Shown: positions 12,441 to 25,682, numbered from the stretch's first letter. The stretch is DNA of 64,000 bases from Enchytraeus crypticus (GCA_905160935.1 CAJHZI010000195.1:179501-243500); one strand, 5' to 3'. Notes: generated from the sequence alone by a model not told the origin. Numbers and translations are program-made.

Positions 12441-13196
12441 TAGGTTGACTGATTGATAATTATGATACAACATTCGCGCATTTATTATTTCCTTTTTGGA
12501 TTTCTTATTATAATTTTCATATCTTTGCAGAATTTACACTACACTCGACCTTCACTACATTTCTACTAAGTAGTTTCGTTGGGAGGGCAGGCCAGCAGTT
12601 CATGTATTGTTAAGATGATATCGTCACACGTGACATTGGCAGAGGAACGTTAAATAGATAAAACATACCAACACCACGCTTAATTATATAATAGTATTAT
12701 TAGTACATACCGAAGAAAACTGGCAAACAAACTTTTCTTAGATCAAATCATGCAATATCATATTATAAAATTTCAAGGCTTACATGAATCAAGGTCGAGC
12801 AGAAAGATATACTTTATTGAATATCAAATGATCGACATTTTCACAACCCAAGAAGATGTCAAGACATTTCTGTTCACCTATTTTTTACACTTTTCCAGTA
12901 TTGCTTCATAAAACTTATGAATGTACAATCCAACTAGAGATTAAATCAAGTTTCTGATAAAGATCAATACTCGTGCATTATATAGTCTGCAGTAGCAAGC
13001 TTTTCCCAAGATACCTAAAGATAAATCCTTACTGACGCACAAACCTCAGAACACATTTATTTCAGAGCCAATGTGACTCTCGGAAGCAATCTTCCACTTT
13101 ACACCCAAAGCTAGCGTGACACAATTTTACGACAACAAACTGTCTTATACTGTTCTATCGAAAACAAAAATGAGATAGCAATGCACAGGTGAATAG
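12440..13196. other. Downstream region of the RRM gene
   Basis: No coding signal. Read on the minus strand this follows the RRM gene stop codon; AATAAA hexamers on that strand at 13056-13061 and 12814-12819 are candidate poly(A) signals. Confidence 0.5.
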
Positions 13197-16100
13197 TTAT
13201 TTATAGTAGGCGTTTCCTCCTCGGTCATCCCTCATAACTCTGGGGGCGTCGTAGCTGGCTGGGGGAGGGCCGTATCCCCCAACTTTATATCCGCCACCTC
13301 CTCTTGGATCCTCATCTCTACAATAATTACAACATAGTTGCAATATACATATCTCTCTAGCGTTCTGAAAATGTCATGCTCGTGGTATAATTATAATCAT
13401 GACCAGCGTCCAGGGGCGGATCCAGGAATTTGTTAAGGGAGGGGGGCCCAAAATTTTTCTTGGAGACATTTTTTGCTTTATGGGACATGTGACGCAACCA
13501 TAAAATGCTGTGGGGGGGGGGGGGACAATATTTTTGTACTACTTAATTTGGCTCATAGAGTGAGTGTATCCCGGTATCTTACCCCCCCCCTCCCGCAATC
13601 ATACCCATACTAAAGTAAGGGGAAAATCTGAAATGCCTAAAATCCTACATTTGTTTTGGAAAAATGTAGCTTAATATTTTCACCTCTAAAGAAACTCAGC
13701 GGATCTGGACGAATTGCAAAAAAATTATCTAATTTTGGGTTTAAAAACCCTCCCAGCCAAAGCTGTTTGCACTTTGCACCACTGCTCCGGGACAGAGTTC
13801 ATATTTTTTTCTTACACCCTTTCCCCTAATGCAGTGGCTAAAGTGAAAATTGAGGCTAGAGAAACGGTCAACATTTTTCGGGCCCCCCTTCCATTATACT
13901 GGGCTCCTAGTATATCAAATATGGGCCCCTAGTGGAGCCCATATTTAAATTTTAAAAAATCGAGCGAATGGATACTTAGTTCCCTCTTGTACCCCCCCCC
14001 CCCCCCAACCACTGCCCTTACAAACATATTTACACATCTAATTGCCATATAAACAATGAAAATATAGTTTAAAAAAATTTATCGGCAGGCCTAGGGGGGC
14101 GGGCCCCCTGGGGCCCCCCTGGATCCGCTACTGTCAGCGTCCTCGCACTCGAGAAAGTACACCATAGTCTAACTTGATCTTAGTGATCCCTTCAAAAAGG
14201 CTAAGTCAACACGAACTGCAAGTAACCTCAAGCTAATTAGAAAATGCGGATAAATACAAATATTTCATCACTGTATCTATTATACTCATGGAGTTAAAAA
14301 TTAAGAGAATTCTATTGCTTTTATTATATTTATATAGAAATATGAAGAAATATAGTTCGTTAATGAAATACAACAAAAATTAAAGGCAAATAACTAAAGC
14401 AAATAACTAATAACTATTTTAACTTGCTGCAAACTTTAGGAAATATTTAACTGAATGTCAAAAGAAGTTTTAAATATGGGAATGAAATAGAATCAATATG
14501 AAATTCCAAATTTGTAAAAATAAAAATCTGCAACTATAAGCCAGTAATTTATTTAATATATTAGACGTCTTAAATGCAATAAATGAATTATTGGCTTGCG
14601 GTTGCAGATTCCTATTTTTTTAAACACTGGGAATTTCATATTGATTCAATTTCATTCCCAAATTTAAAACTTCATTTGAAATTCAATTAAACACAACCTA
14701 AAGTGTGCAACTAATTAAAACAGTTATTTGCTTTTGATTTTTGGTAGCTTAGCACAGTTAGCATTTTATGCTTAGTTTTCTAAATCATGCTTTATAACTT
14801 CTTAAGACGCTAACAAATCTGATTAACATTTAAAATAGCATATAATTAAACTATGCATACTAAACCAATGTTACTTCTAAGATTAAAGTATACTTCGGGA
14901 ATTTTGCATAGTATTTTATATTGTTTATAATATTGTTTTTAGTCCGGCAGATCAAATGCAAAATTCAATTAAAAGGAGGGCACGTTCATGTGCACATAGC
15001 AGTAATTATCCACATTAAATTAACTGGTACATTCAATTAGCTTTCATTTAAATAGTGCTCTTGTTTCTGGTAGAAAGGATAGTGATAGTAAACAACATAC
15101 CGTCTAACTGGAGGATATCCCCTGAAACACAAAATACAAACAATTTAATACAACAAACAAAGCAATAGACTTCAAAAGAAACAATGCTTGAATCAAGATC
15201 AGCCAACAATTTAATTACGTACAGTTCACTTAACATACAAACAAAATGAATAGATTCATGCGCAGATATGATTTTAGTAACTAAGTTATTATTAAAGTGT
15301 ATTTCATATACAAGTAACATCAGCTCTCATCTCAAATTTCTCCTGCATTACAGTTAAACTGAACCCGTAAATTGGTATTTCTGCTAACAATCGGATCGCA
15401 CAGTAGCAAACAATCAAAACAAATTCAATTTGTATCTTACCATACTCAAATGACGTTGGTAACTTCCATTCTAATATTATGTCCAGTCTGTTTAGTGTTT
15501 TTTATTAGTCAAATTTCAAATATAACTAAAACCCCAACATTTTGATAACAATGATTGCATTCATACAACACATTAATTGTACTTTACCAATGAAATCCTG
15601 ATGTACCAGTCTCTAGATGAACTGATAGTATTCCTGTTAGTCGGTATTTTCTTGTTCCACGTTTACAACCCGAAGTTTTAAATTGTATTACAAACCATAT
15701 TTTGCACACCAAGAATTTGCATCAAGGACTGTAGATAGGGCTTGTGTAGAAATAACTTCTTAGATACAATTCTGTCATCTTTAAGACTTCCTTCATGTTA
15801 GCATACAAACACTCCAGTTATTACCACAAAACTTAATCCGGTAACAGGTAGGCTTACGTATGCATCAAATATGTAAAAAATCAAATCGCGACGATCAATT
15901 TCTAGCTAAAAAGCAAGTAAAGCGAAGGAGCACTCACACTTCAGGGGGTCGTTTATCGTAATAGCCCCGAGGTCCACCGGGGGGCCCAGGCTGAACGGGG
16001 GGCGGCACAGACCCCGACGCGGCGGCTCTCTCTGATCTCTCTCCGTAGTAGTAGGTGCGGGCGTACTGGTCGAAGGCATAGGGGTCTCTGAAGTAGAGCT

Positions 16101-16969
16101 CCAGCAGGTCCTTCACCTGCTCCGAGGCATACTCCTCCCTAGGGGCAGGGCCCCGGTCCATCGGTCGCTCCGGGGGCATGGCCCCTCGCCCGCCACGATC
16201 CATATCTCCGCTCCCCATGTAGTTGTCTCTTCTCTGGGGAGGGTACGGCTCATAGCGGGGACCCCCTCGGTCGCCCCGATCGTATCCACCGCCCCGGTCG
16301 TGATGTCCACCTCCGCGATTGTTTCCTCTGAAAGAATACAATTTACACAGTAAATAAATACTATAGACCTTTTATAGTATATAGCGGTAACTCTGTTCAC
16401 ATAATTAACAAAGCCTAGTGGAAAAGTGGGGAGGGGTGTGTGCTTCTATTGACGGCTGGCAATATTCTATATATTTGTATATATTTATTATGTATTTCTT
16501 CATTCATTAACAGAATGGTAAACTTTAAATAATTACAAAAAAATTGTATTTCAATTTCTTGTCAAATGATAATAAACATATGTCTTAATCAGCAGTTAAT
16601 ATATGTCTAGACAGAATATCTACAGAGGATATATTACTATTTTAAGGATATATTACATTGCAGTTGCCTTCAGCAAAACAATCAATCTTATGATTGCACA
16701 GTGGCGCCGCTCCAACGAATGAAATAATACATAAGGTGATTTTTTTCACAGTAAACACCTTTTATAATTATAAAAGGTCTATATGCAACAGCAGTAATCA
16801 AACTAAGGTCAATCAGCAAAACAAAGTGCACGCATGCTTCATAAGATTATAACCTCATTATAACCCGATGCTAATACTACCATTTATATCTGATAGAACA
16901 CTGGTGAGAAGCGGGGGAGGGGTGTTAGTGATCAGTTAATGTCATTTATCCCCACCTGCGATTGCCCAA

Positions 16970-17016
<47 letters not shown>

Positions 17017-19191
17017 CATGATGTCTTTCAAGGAAAACTATCACATTATTTTAAAAGGGAAGATTAGAAAGTAAGAAATAAATTATGCAAATGGTTTATT
17101 ATTGCAAATACAATTACTGCTTTTCTCTCTTTTTAAAATTGTGCACACTTTACCCTCAATAAAAGACACCTAGTTTTGTCTTCGTAAAATGATTTTAAAA
17201 GAGGCTGTCTGCAAAAATCTGCAGTTATGTAGACCTGCTACAGTATCAGACAGTACTGCACGAATTAGAGAGGGGATTTTCACATTATATGCTACACCAC
17301 TTCCAATCAGCTCAGGAGTCAAGATTAGCTTTTTACTTTTAGCTTTCTACTTTACTCAGTCTGTGCAGTTGTTTAGAACCAAGCTTCAAAAAGCAATACA
17401 ACTGCTCTTACCCACAAAAGGAAAGCAGTAAAAAGTCATCTAACTATTTAAAAGTATCGTACACATGTATATATATATATATATATAATTTACTATAAGA
17501 CAGAAGACAGAGAACCACTGATTTGAATTAACAATTGATCAAATGTTTTATTAAGAACACAAAGATATAACCAATAAGTTACCTGAAGTTATCAAATCCT
17601 CCACGCTTCTTTCTTCCTTGAGTACCAGCCGTGGATAACTGTCAACAACATAAAATAAGCAATTAAAGTCAATATAGCGGCACACCAGTAAAATAGTGGG
17701 AGGAGAAACAAACTCCCACTAAAACCCAAACTGTTTGTGGAATTATCAACAGTTGTTCATACCATTAAAGTTACCAGATTTGTCTAAAATGATCACATTG
17801 ATCAATTAAAGGTTGCTCAGATTCTATCACAACACAGGCACAATAGTCAAGCCAGAGACAACTGACACCCGCTCAGTTAAAGAACCCGATATGAAGATAA
17901 CACAATATTAGAAGATGAAGTTCAAAACTACCTAAAATTGTAAATCGAGTGAAAATGATTTAAAATATAGAGTTTAAAGCATGATCTTAAGATACATTCC
18001 AAACTCGGTCAGCCAAACAAAGCTCCTTGACATTCACTTAAATCAATTTTTAGAAATACTATCAACAAAATGGCATCAAACGAATATATCTTGCAATAAT
18101 TTAGTCAATAGTTGTGGAAGTCAGTATTTAAATCATCATCATCATCCCTTGAATCCCAGGTTAACTAGGATTTAAATAAGAAACACAATTTAGTGCTTGA
18201 AAGGGTGAAAAAATACAGCACCGCAATTAATTAAAATTGTAATAATAAAATTTTTCGTAAGGTCAAGAAAGGCCAAGTTTAAAACTCAGTTCTGTGCTCG
18301 AATAACATATCAGTGATAGGGAGAGCACGGGATTTAAACCCTGCACCTACTGATCCACTGTTGAACAACTTGACCAACAAGCCTACGGCTCAGGGCAAAT
18401 CTTATTCATAAATAATACTACAATAAAAGAAATATAAGTAAACATATTCCAGTAGTTAATTATAAATGAAATATCAAATGAAATTGCAAAACTATAGTGC
18501 ACAGGTTAATTTAATGTAAAACGCTAACCTCCACATGAATGTGACTTCCATTGATGCTGAATCCATCAAGAGCTGCTATAGCTGCTTTGGCCTCCTCTTC
18601 AGTTTCCATATGCTGTAAAAATATACCATAAAACACGGTTTAAAAAAATGAAAACATAATATATTCATATCATCATCATCCTCCCTTGAATCCCAGTTTA
18701 ACTAGGGTCAGGATACAAATAGACTGTCTCAAATCCTCTCTGTCCTACACCACACCACCAACCAATCCCCTATTTGACTTTTCCATTCGTTTAAATTTTT
18801 GTAGCAATTTCTGGAGCCTAGGAGCTCACCAACCAAATGCCCTTTCTGACGTTGGTATGGATCTTAGTGCTTTAGTCGCCTTCTACGACACGTGCAGTCA
18901 CCGGCTGATCAATTCTTTAAACAACCCGGACACAACACGGGAAAACATAATATATTAAATTTATAAAATGTAATTTAATTTGAAAAAATTCCTTTTAAAT
19001 TTCATCATTTATAGTGATCTACAAATGTTTTTTAGTAAACTTGTATATATACCAGTAAATTTACTGACCACAAATCCATAGTTTGAGATAACATCACATT
19101 CTGTAACTGTGCCAAACTTCTTAAACAATGCCCTAATGTCGTCAGACGGCGTTCCTTCGGCTATCCGCCCCACAAACACCTTTGTAGGCAT
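13197..19191 (-). CDS. Single-RRM RNA-binding protein with Arg/Gly/Pro-rich tail (RBM4/lark-like)
   Basis: Six exons, all GT-AG and phase-consistent, make a 264-residue protein. In transcript order they are 19069-19191, 18529-18612, 17583-17638, 15938-16327, 15101-15121 and 13197-13317 (stop 13197-13199). Residues 4-72 form one RRM: RNP2 is KVFVGR near the start, and the RNP1 position is NYGFVHME, split exactly between exons 1 and 2. This short-loop RNP1 is typical of RBM4, RBM14 and lark. Residues 73-95 are basic. Residues 95-225 are rich in RGG and DRGG, then contain a helix-like VKDLLELYFRDPYAF and a YARTYYYGERSE block. The tail is Gly/Pro/Tyr-rich and ends NAYYK. Such proteins bind RNA in the nucleus and act in splicing or translation control. 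There is only one RRM, against two in RBM4. The start is the first ATG before the RRM; 5'UTR exons are not located. Confidence 0.9.
13411..14133. mobile_element. hAT-like MITE, copy 1
   Basis: A 723-bp non-coding element with terminal inverted repeats CAGGGGCGGATCCA and TGGATCCGCTACTG, flanked by 8-bp duplications CCAGCGTC and TCAGCGTC (one mismatch). An 8-bp target duplication and CAG...CTG ends are typical of hAT transposons. It lacks a transposase and contains G and C runs of 10-15. It lies in the last intron of the RRM gene. Confidence 0.85.
14398..14735. repeat. Long imperfect palindrome
   Basis: Two arms of about 167 nt (14398-14565 and 14566-14735) are reverse complements with modest divergence, for example GAATCAATATGAAATTCC in one arm and its complement at 14631-14648. 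The centre is the palindrome AGACGTCT at 14562-14569. It could be a foldback or palindromic MITE. In the RRM pre-mRNA it would fold into a long hairpin. Confidence 0.85.
15101..15121 (-). CDS. 21-nt microexon of the RRM gene
   Basis: Flanked by TTTCAG and GTATGT on the minus strand. It enters in phase 2 and leaves in phase 2, adding exactly seven residues (V/GYPPVR/R context). Skipping it would keep the frame, so it may be alternatively used. Confidence 0.8.
16400..17580. other. RRM gene intron 3 content
   Basis: Intronic. Contains (TA)n at 16975-17010 and a short (AT)n at 17468-17487. No mobile element could be identified in the remainder. Confidence 0.6.
18128..18172 (-). repeat. Family A retroposon, 3' fragment
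   Basis: ATC-repeat tail followed by CCTTGAATCCCAGGTTAACT, the conserved 3' end of family A, minus strand. It lies in RRM gene intron 2. Confidence 0.65.
18265..18400 (-). repeat. tRNA-derived SINE (family T)
   Basis: On the minus strand it has GAGCCGTAGGCTTGTTGGTC (A-box-like) and, 42 nt later, GGATCAGTAGGTGCAGGGTT then TAAATCCC (B-box GGTTTAAATCC). Head length and order are tRNA-like. It sits in RRM gene intron 2. Confidence 0.7.
18668..18944 (-). repeat. Family A retroposon, near full length
   Basis: Minus-strand copy of a ~275-bp repeat. It starts CCCGTGTTGTGTCCGGGTTG, includes CGTGTCGTAGAAGGCGACTA and CCTAGGCTCCAGAAATTGCT, and ends with AACTGGGATTCAAGGGAGGA and an (ATG)n tail. About 14 further copies occur in the window. 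I see no convincing A/B box, so it is an unclassified SINE-like retroposon or a LINE 3' end. It lies in RRM gene intron 1. Confidence 0.8.
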
Positions 19192-19199
19192 CCTCGCAA

Positions 19200-21540
19200 T
19201 TTGTCACTACTATACAAACACAATTAAACATACTTAAATTAGCATATAATTAAAGTATTTGAACATGACAGCATAAATGAAGTAACCTCTGCTGATTTTT
19301 AAGCATAGAGATCATTTTTGGCTAAACTTTTTCTAAATTTGATATGCTTTCTACGATAAAAATCATAGACTTTCAAGAAAATAGAACTGAATATACTAAT
19401 ATAGACATCTAAAAAATCTTTCTATTCCTTATATTTTATTCTTTATATTTTGAACTAATATAGGCTTCTAAAAAATCTTTCTATTCACTCCATTATATCG
19501 AAGAAACCATGTAACATTAATGATAAAATAGGCAATAAAATTACTGTTCAGACAATAGATTAATAGTTGATAATTAATTGGCTAAATATTCTCAAACTCT
19601 GAATAATTAATGAAAGGATTATTAATTTACTGAATCTACACCACTAACGATGATACAACATGATATATAGTAACTATATAATTGCTTTGATCACAAGTCG
19701 TACTACATGCGCATGTGAATCTACACCACTAACAATGATACAACATGATATATAGTAACTATATAATTGCTTTGATCACAAGTCGTACTACATGTGCACA
19801 TACATTTATTAGTAGGCCTACATTTATACACATACATACATTTGCATCAATCATCTTCAAAATTTTTGCAAATGAATCCAGTAAGAAAATAGCGAGTAAT
19901 TAAAAAAATATATATATAGAATTCCATATATTTTTACTAGCTTAACAGATAACTCTGTAACTAAAAATTTTGCTAAACCTACAGCAATATCTCCATAACA
20001 TAAACATTTAACAAGTATTTAATCAAAATATCTTAAATATATATATGAATGGAAAGAAACAACATTTTAGAAAGAATGTGCTAAAATATTTAAGATGTAA
20101 AACTTAACTACCAATAGCAGTCATGATTAGGGCTGTTGTTCCTAACCACCATGAAATCAGTTGGACATGACGCATTGAGGTAGATGAGAATGGCAGTGGA
20201 ATGTTCAAATATTACGGCGCATCACAACATACAGGATAGGGCACAATTCTCGTCCCGAAACCAAGAATACCGCCATACGCATATTGAACGCATTCTTTGT
20301 GTGCTCTACACGTCGCATTTTTGTCTAATTTATATTCTGTACACCGTGCTTATTCCTAAGCTAAGCTTACCTAGCATTTCATCATGCGTCATAGTTAATT
20401 AAGAACGCTTATCCAGTATTCTGCGATTTATATACAATTGGATTTGAGTGATTTCTCCTTTTGGCTTGATTTTATCGCACAAGTACCACGATTGCAACTA
20501 AGGCATCTTAATAATTCATTACACTTTATCAAAAGAACGGTAATTTGTTGCTTATAATTAAACGGATAATACGCACTATCTTCCAGAAAACTTAAACGCA
20601 AAACAAATTATTCCCATTTAGATAATTCAGGGCCATATCGTTTAATTAAATAATACATTATTCGCAAATATTCCAAAAACGATGTGATTTCTTTGCTAAT
20701 TCGTTTCAAATAAATCGAGAAAATCCTCAAGACTTACAGATTTCGATATTTTCGTACTAACCAACTGCTGAATGACGTCTTCAATTTCTATACACATTAA
20801 TTGCCGTAGTAGTTAAACTATGACATATATGATATAGCTACAATAATAGTTCATAACAACGACAAAGTACTCCGAAAAATTATACCTAGATACTCAATAT
20901 ATAACGCAACAATATTACGCAAATGCTCTAACTAAAGCGCATAAAACCGTACGAACCATATATAATGGTTAATTAACGCAATAGCGCACGCAAAATTTAC
21001 TTCAAAATATCAATACGTTTACCGATACCTATCCTTTCGATCGCAGATATCGCCTGATATCGCAAGAGTCACTAACTCTTCGCACGATTGAATGACTTCG
21101 TTCGCCGATGTAACCGATCGCTGATAATACCGATCACTGACTCTATCGATTGCTGGCTCCACCGTTCGCTGATTATACCGATCGATCGCTTAATTCGATT
21201 CCGCTCCCCTGTTCGTCGGGTTCTGGGATTAATTCGATGACAAAATTCAAAGATAATTTTATAATCCAAATTTGATACAAAGATGGCGAATAAAGAAACT
21301 CTTATTTAAGTTCTTTGCTGCTAGTACCTTCGAAATTTTGTCAAAAACAACAACAACAGCAGAATTAGCGTGCTAATTCTTTACGTCACTATTGACGTCC
21401 ACGACAACATTGAGCGCTATGGCATCAAATCCGATCCTATGAGCAGAGTTTGGGGTCCAAAAATGGTGCAAAACTAAACCCGGAAATTCAGTCCAAGGAA
21501 GGGTACTCGTGGGTTAGAGCGAGGTTTACATACATATAGA
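19200..21540. other. Upstream region of the RRM gene
   Basis: No further coding exon is supported. An 83-bp tandem duplication lies at 19634-19800. The promoter and 5'UTR exons of the minus-strand RRM gene should be here but cannot be placed by eye. Confidence 0.5.
19634..19800. repeat. 83-bp tandem duplication
   Basis: Two nearly identical copies (GAATCTACACCACTAACRAT through GTACTACATG), differing at a few positions. Confidence 0.9.
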
Positions 21541-21545
21541 GAGCC

Positions 21546-22460
21546 AAGGTTAATTTTGAAGAAAAATTAGCTAATAATATTAAAACTGATCCAAAAAGTT
21601 TCTTTGCTTATTCAAACACAAACAAAAAGGTGACCAAAAGAGTTGGCCCATTGAAAGGCAAAGATGGAATTATGATAGAAAATAATCTACACATAGCTGA
21701 TCTTTTAAATAATTATTTCACATCTGTTTTTGTAGAGGAAGATATGTTAAATATGCCTATACCAAATAAAATATTCAAACTTACTGATGATATGGCATTA
21801 AAGCATATTGAGATAGATAATAATATCATGATGCAAAAATTAAGTTCTTTAAATGCGTGTAAAAGCACGGGTCCTGATCAGGGGCGGATCCAGAAATTTT
21901 TTAAGGGGGGGCCGAAATTTTTTGGAGAGTACACATTTAAGCTTACTCTCCCCCCCCCTTCTTCGGGACATGTGACTCAATCAGGAAAAATGCTGTGGGG
22001 GGGCTCAACATTTTTCACTACTACGCTCGACCCATAGAGTGAGTGCATCCCCGTATTTTACCCCGCCCCACTCATACATTTACTAAAGTGAGAAGAAAAC
22101 CTACAAAGCCTAAATTTCTACTTTGGTTTTGGAAAAAAACAGGTTAAATTTTTAACCTCTGAAGTAACTCAGCTGATTTGGACAAATTGCAAAAACTACC
22201 TAATTTTGGTAGTAGGGTGGGGGCTCAAGTCCCTCCCAGTCAAAGCTCTTGCACCACTATTCCGGGACAGAGTTCACATTTTTGACTTACACCCTCGATC
22301 CTTCCTCATATAGGCCTACAGTGGCTAAAGTGAAAATTAAGAGCTAGTGAAACGATCAGCATTTTTCGGGCCCCCTTCCATTGTAGAGGGCTCATAGTTT
22401 ACCAAATATGGGCCCCTAATCAAATATTTGGGCTAGTAAAACTGAATTCCCTCTAGTCCC

Positions 22461-22492
<32 letters not shown>

Positions 22493-24515
22493 CCACTGCC
22501 CTTACAAACATTGACACATAGAAATTGCCATAGAAACAATTAAATTATAGTTTCAATAAAAATTTCGCCGGGCCTAAGGGGGGGGGGCCGGGCCCCCTGG
22601 GCCCCCTGGGCCCCCCCTGGATCCGCCACTGGTCCTGATAAAATTCTTGGAAAATAGTTAACAGAATTAACGGAAGAGTTGGCTCCACTATTAGTACAGC
22701 TTTTCAGGGCTACTTTAGAAACAGTGTCTGTCCCTCAAGACTTTAGAGATGCAAACGTAGTCCCTTTACATAAAAAAGGGAGTAGGAACAAGGCAGAGAA
22801 TTACAGACCAATTAGTTTAACCAGTATTATAGGGAAAATTTTTGAAAGTATAATTAAAGATAAAATTATTTATTTTTTAGACAAACACAACCTAATATTC
22901 GATAGTCAGCATGGTTTTATTAGTGGACGTTCCTGTTTAACAAATTTAATTGACTTTTTAGAAAATATTACAAGTGAATTAGATAAAGGTAATTGTATAG
23001 ATGTGTTATATTTAGATTTTGCAAAAGCATTTGATAAAGTACCCCATATTAGATTATTGAGAAAGTTAGAGACACACGGTATACAGGGTAATATTCTTAG
23101 ATGGATAGGTAAATGGTTAAGGGATAGACGGCAAAGAGTACGTGTTGATGGCGAATTTTCTAATTGGACAACGGTGAAAAGTGGTGTTCCACAAGGATCT
23201 GTCTTAGATCCTCTGCTGTTTCTGATATACATGTATATTAACGACATAGACATAGACATAGTATCAAAAGTTAGTAAATTCGCAGATGATTCGAAAATAG
23301 CAAAAATAGTAAATAATAAAGTAGATGCAGAGGTTCTAAGAGAAGACATATTAAGATGACAAAATTGGTCTAAAAAATGGCAGATGGAATTTAACAGCAA
23401 TAAGTGTAATATAATGCATTAATGCATATAGGTAAAAAGAGTTTAAATACAGAATATATTTTAAATAATAAAATACTGAAAAATACTACTTCTGAAAGAG
23501 ACTTAGGTGTAATAGTGGATAATTCATTAAAATTTAGTGAGCAATGTAATAAAGCTGCCAATAGGGCAAATGCTGTTATAGGTATAAGAAAAAGAACAAT
23601 GACAAGTAGAAGAAAAGACATTATATTAAAGGTATATAAGGCATTGGTTAGACCCAAACTTGAATATTGTGTTAAGGCTTGGTGTCCTTATCTTAAGAAA
23701 AATATAGAGATATTAGAGAAAGTCCAAGCTAGAGCCACAAGATTAATTAAGAAATGTAGTAATGTCAATTATGAAAATCGCTTAAAATGTACTGGATTGT
23801 TATCTTTAGAAGAGAGAAGGGTTAGAGGCGATTTAATAGAAGTTTATAAGATGCCTAATGGTTTCAGTAAAGCAAATTATAACAATTTGTTTCAATTAGC
23901 AAATAATAACAGAATTAGAGGACATAAATACAAGTTAATTAAATTTAGAAGTAGGCTTGAGATACGCAAAAAAATTTTCAGTCAGAGAGTTGTTGGTGTT
24001 TGGAACGGACTGCCAGAGGAGGTCGTTGAGGCCGAATCTGTCAATCAATTTAAGAATAGATATGATAAGTATATAAAGTGTTGTAGGGAAAGGTGTGAAG
24101 TATTAATAGAAAAGTAATGGTCTGAGTTGTGGGGTTGCCCAGTCCTATTAAAGTGTATAATTTTTGATAGTTAAGTAGAGTTTATATAGTTTATTTAGCT
24201 TTTTTGTATAAAATGGCTATTGACTCTTGCTGTAATGTTTGGTATGTGTGGTTGTGAGGATGTGTAGGTCTAGGTATATTGTAATTTGACAAGTGTTAGC
24301 ATATTGAGTAGTATTTGTACCTGTTAGTGTACAGGTTAATAGTACAGGTGTGCTGGTTTCCTGTATTAGTACTGGTTATTAAGTAAAATGTGTTTAATAT
24401 GTTATGCTACGCAAGAAGTGTAAGTTTTTATTTTATTTTGTGTGGGTCTCAAACAAGCAGTTGTGCTTTCTGACCTAGTGTCGTTATGTTATGTTATATT
24501 AGTCTCAGTTACTGC
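21546..24515 (+). pseudogene. CR1-group (Rex1-like) non-LTR retrotransposon, 5'-truncated and interrupted
   Basis: Coding runs 21546-21878, is broken by a hAT-like MITE (21879-22631), and resumes at 22640 through 24117. Visible blocks are NNYFTSVF, NACKSTGPD (split by the MITE), YRPISLTS, motif A DFAKAFDKVPH, motif B SGVPQGSVL, motif C KFADDSK, and the C-terminal EAESVNQFKNRYDKY. An in-frame stop follows GPDKILGK, another lies at 23357-23359, and an ~8-nt duplication (ATGCATTA) near 23415-23422 shifts the frame. No endonuclease domain is present. The 3'UTR runs to about 24515 and ends in repeated GTTATGTTAT. It is an inactive copy; clade assignment is by motif memory. Confidence 0.85.
21879..22631. 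mobile_element. hAT-like MITE, copy 2, inserted in a reverse transcriptase
   Basis: A 753-bp element with ends CAGGGGCGGATCCA and TGGATCCGCCACTG and a perfect 8-bp target duplication GTCCTGAT (21871-21878 and 22632-22639). Excision of the element and one duplication restores the GPD codons of the host LINE. It includes a C run of about 28 near 22463-22490, a likely assembly weak point. Confidence 0.93.
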
Positions 24516-24724
24516 GCAATGGGCGTTAAACGCTCGCTCAAAGGAATCACTTTTTCTAGTTCTTGTTTCTTGTTCTTGTTCTAGTTTCAGCTCATGCTGT
24601 ATTTCTTATTCATGTATAGGGTAGGATAGGGTAGGTCGAAGATAAAAGTTTTTAACCGCCTATGAAACTGTTCGTAAAGAAGGAAAAGCCGACGAGGGGT
24701 TTAAGTAAACAATAACCAAACACG

Positions 24725-24965
24725 CATTATAGTGAAATGATCAACTATATTTGTCGGTATCTATCACTTTTTAATACCCCATATTTAAACAGTTATGATC
24801 AATGGGACCGTAATGTAGTCCATTGTCCATATAACCACTCCAGTGAATGTCTGAGATTTTACTCTCAGATAACCGAGCCTGGGATTCGAACCCACGAGAG
24901 TTCAACTCACTCAGGATCTGCCATTTAAAACTTCTTGACGTTACCACTGCGCTTTGAGTCATTTT
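24725..24965 (-). repeat. tRNA-like SINE (family S2)
   Basis: On the minus strand: AGCGCAGTGGTAACGTC (A-box-like), then GTGGGTTCGAATCCCAGG (strong B-box), then a non-tRNA body ending near GATCATTTCACTATAATGCG. Copies at 59478-59730 and, split by a LINE, at 41850-43240. Confidence 0.7.
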
Positions 24966-25006
24966 AAACGATAGTAGTAGTGGAAGCAAGATATCTGTGA
25001 AGCAGT

Positions 25007-25682
25007 CAGGGGCGGATCTAGGAATTTTTTAGGGGGCCCGAAATTTCTTTTTGAGAGTTTACACATTTTTGATAATCCCCGCCTTCTTCGGTATATATGA
25101 CGCGACCAGACATATTACGGTGGGGGGGGGGGGGGCTCAGATTTTTTGACTACTGCGTTCGGCTCATAGTGAGTATACGTATCTCCGTATCTTACCACCC
25201 CCCCCGCTCATAACCGTATTAAAGTCAGTGGAAAACTTTTTTTCAACTCTGACAACTCTGATGAAACTCTGCGGATCTCGACGAATTGCAAAAGTGACCC
25301 AATTTTGGCGGTAGGGGGAGGCTTAAGCCCCTCCCAGCCAAGGTTGTTTACACCACTGCTATGGGACAGGTTCACATTTTTAACTGACACCCTTTTTCCT
25401 CTAATGGAGTGGTTCAAGCAAAAATTGAGAGCTAGTGAAACGGTTAACATTTTTCGGGCCCCCTACCATCATACCGGGTTCCTAGTATATCCTAGAAAAA
25501 ATTGAGCTATTGGAACAGAGTTCCCTCTCGTACCCCTCCCCCCCGAGCCCCCCCCCCAACCAATTACTAACATATTTACACATATAAATTGCCATAGAAA
25601 CAATGAAAATATATTTTAAATTTTTTTGGAAGGATCTAAGGGGGGGACCCGGGCACCCTGGCCCCCCCTGGATTCGCCACTG
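25007..25682. mobile_element. hAT-like MITE, copy 3
   Basis: 676 bp, ends CAGGGGCGGATCTA and TGGATTCGCCACTG, flanked by GAAGCAGT and GAAGCAAG (6 of 8 matching). Same orientation as the other two copies, more diverged. Confidence 0.85.

Noticed and set aside
22906-23400. Minus-strand frame of 164 codons
   Set aside because: Shadow of the reverse transcriptase on the plus strand.
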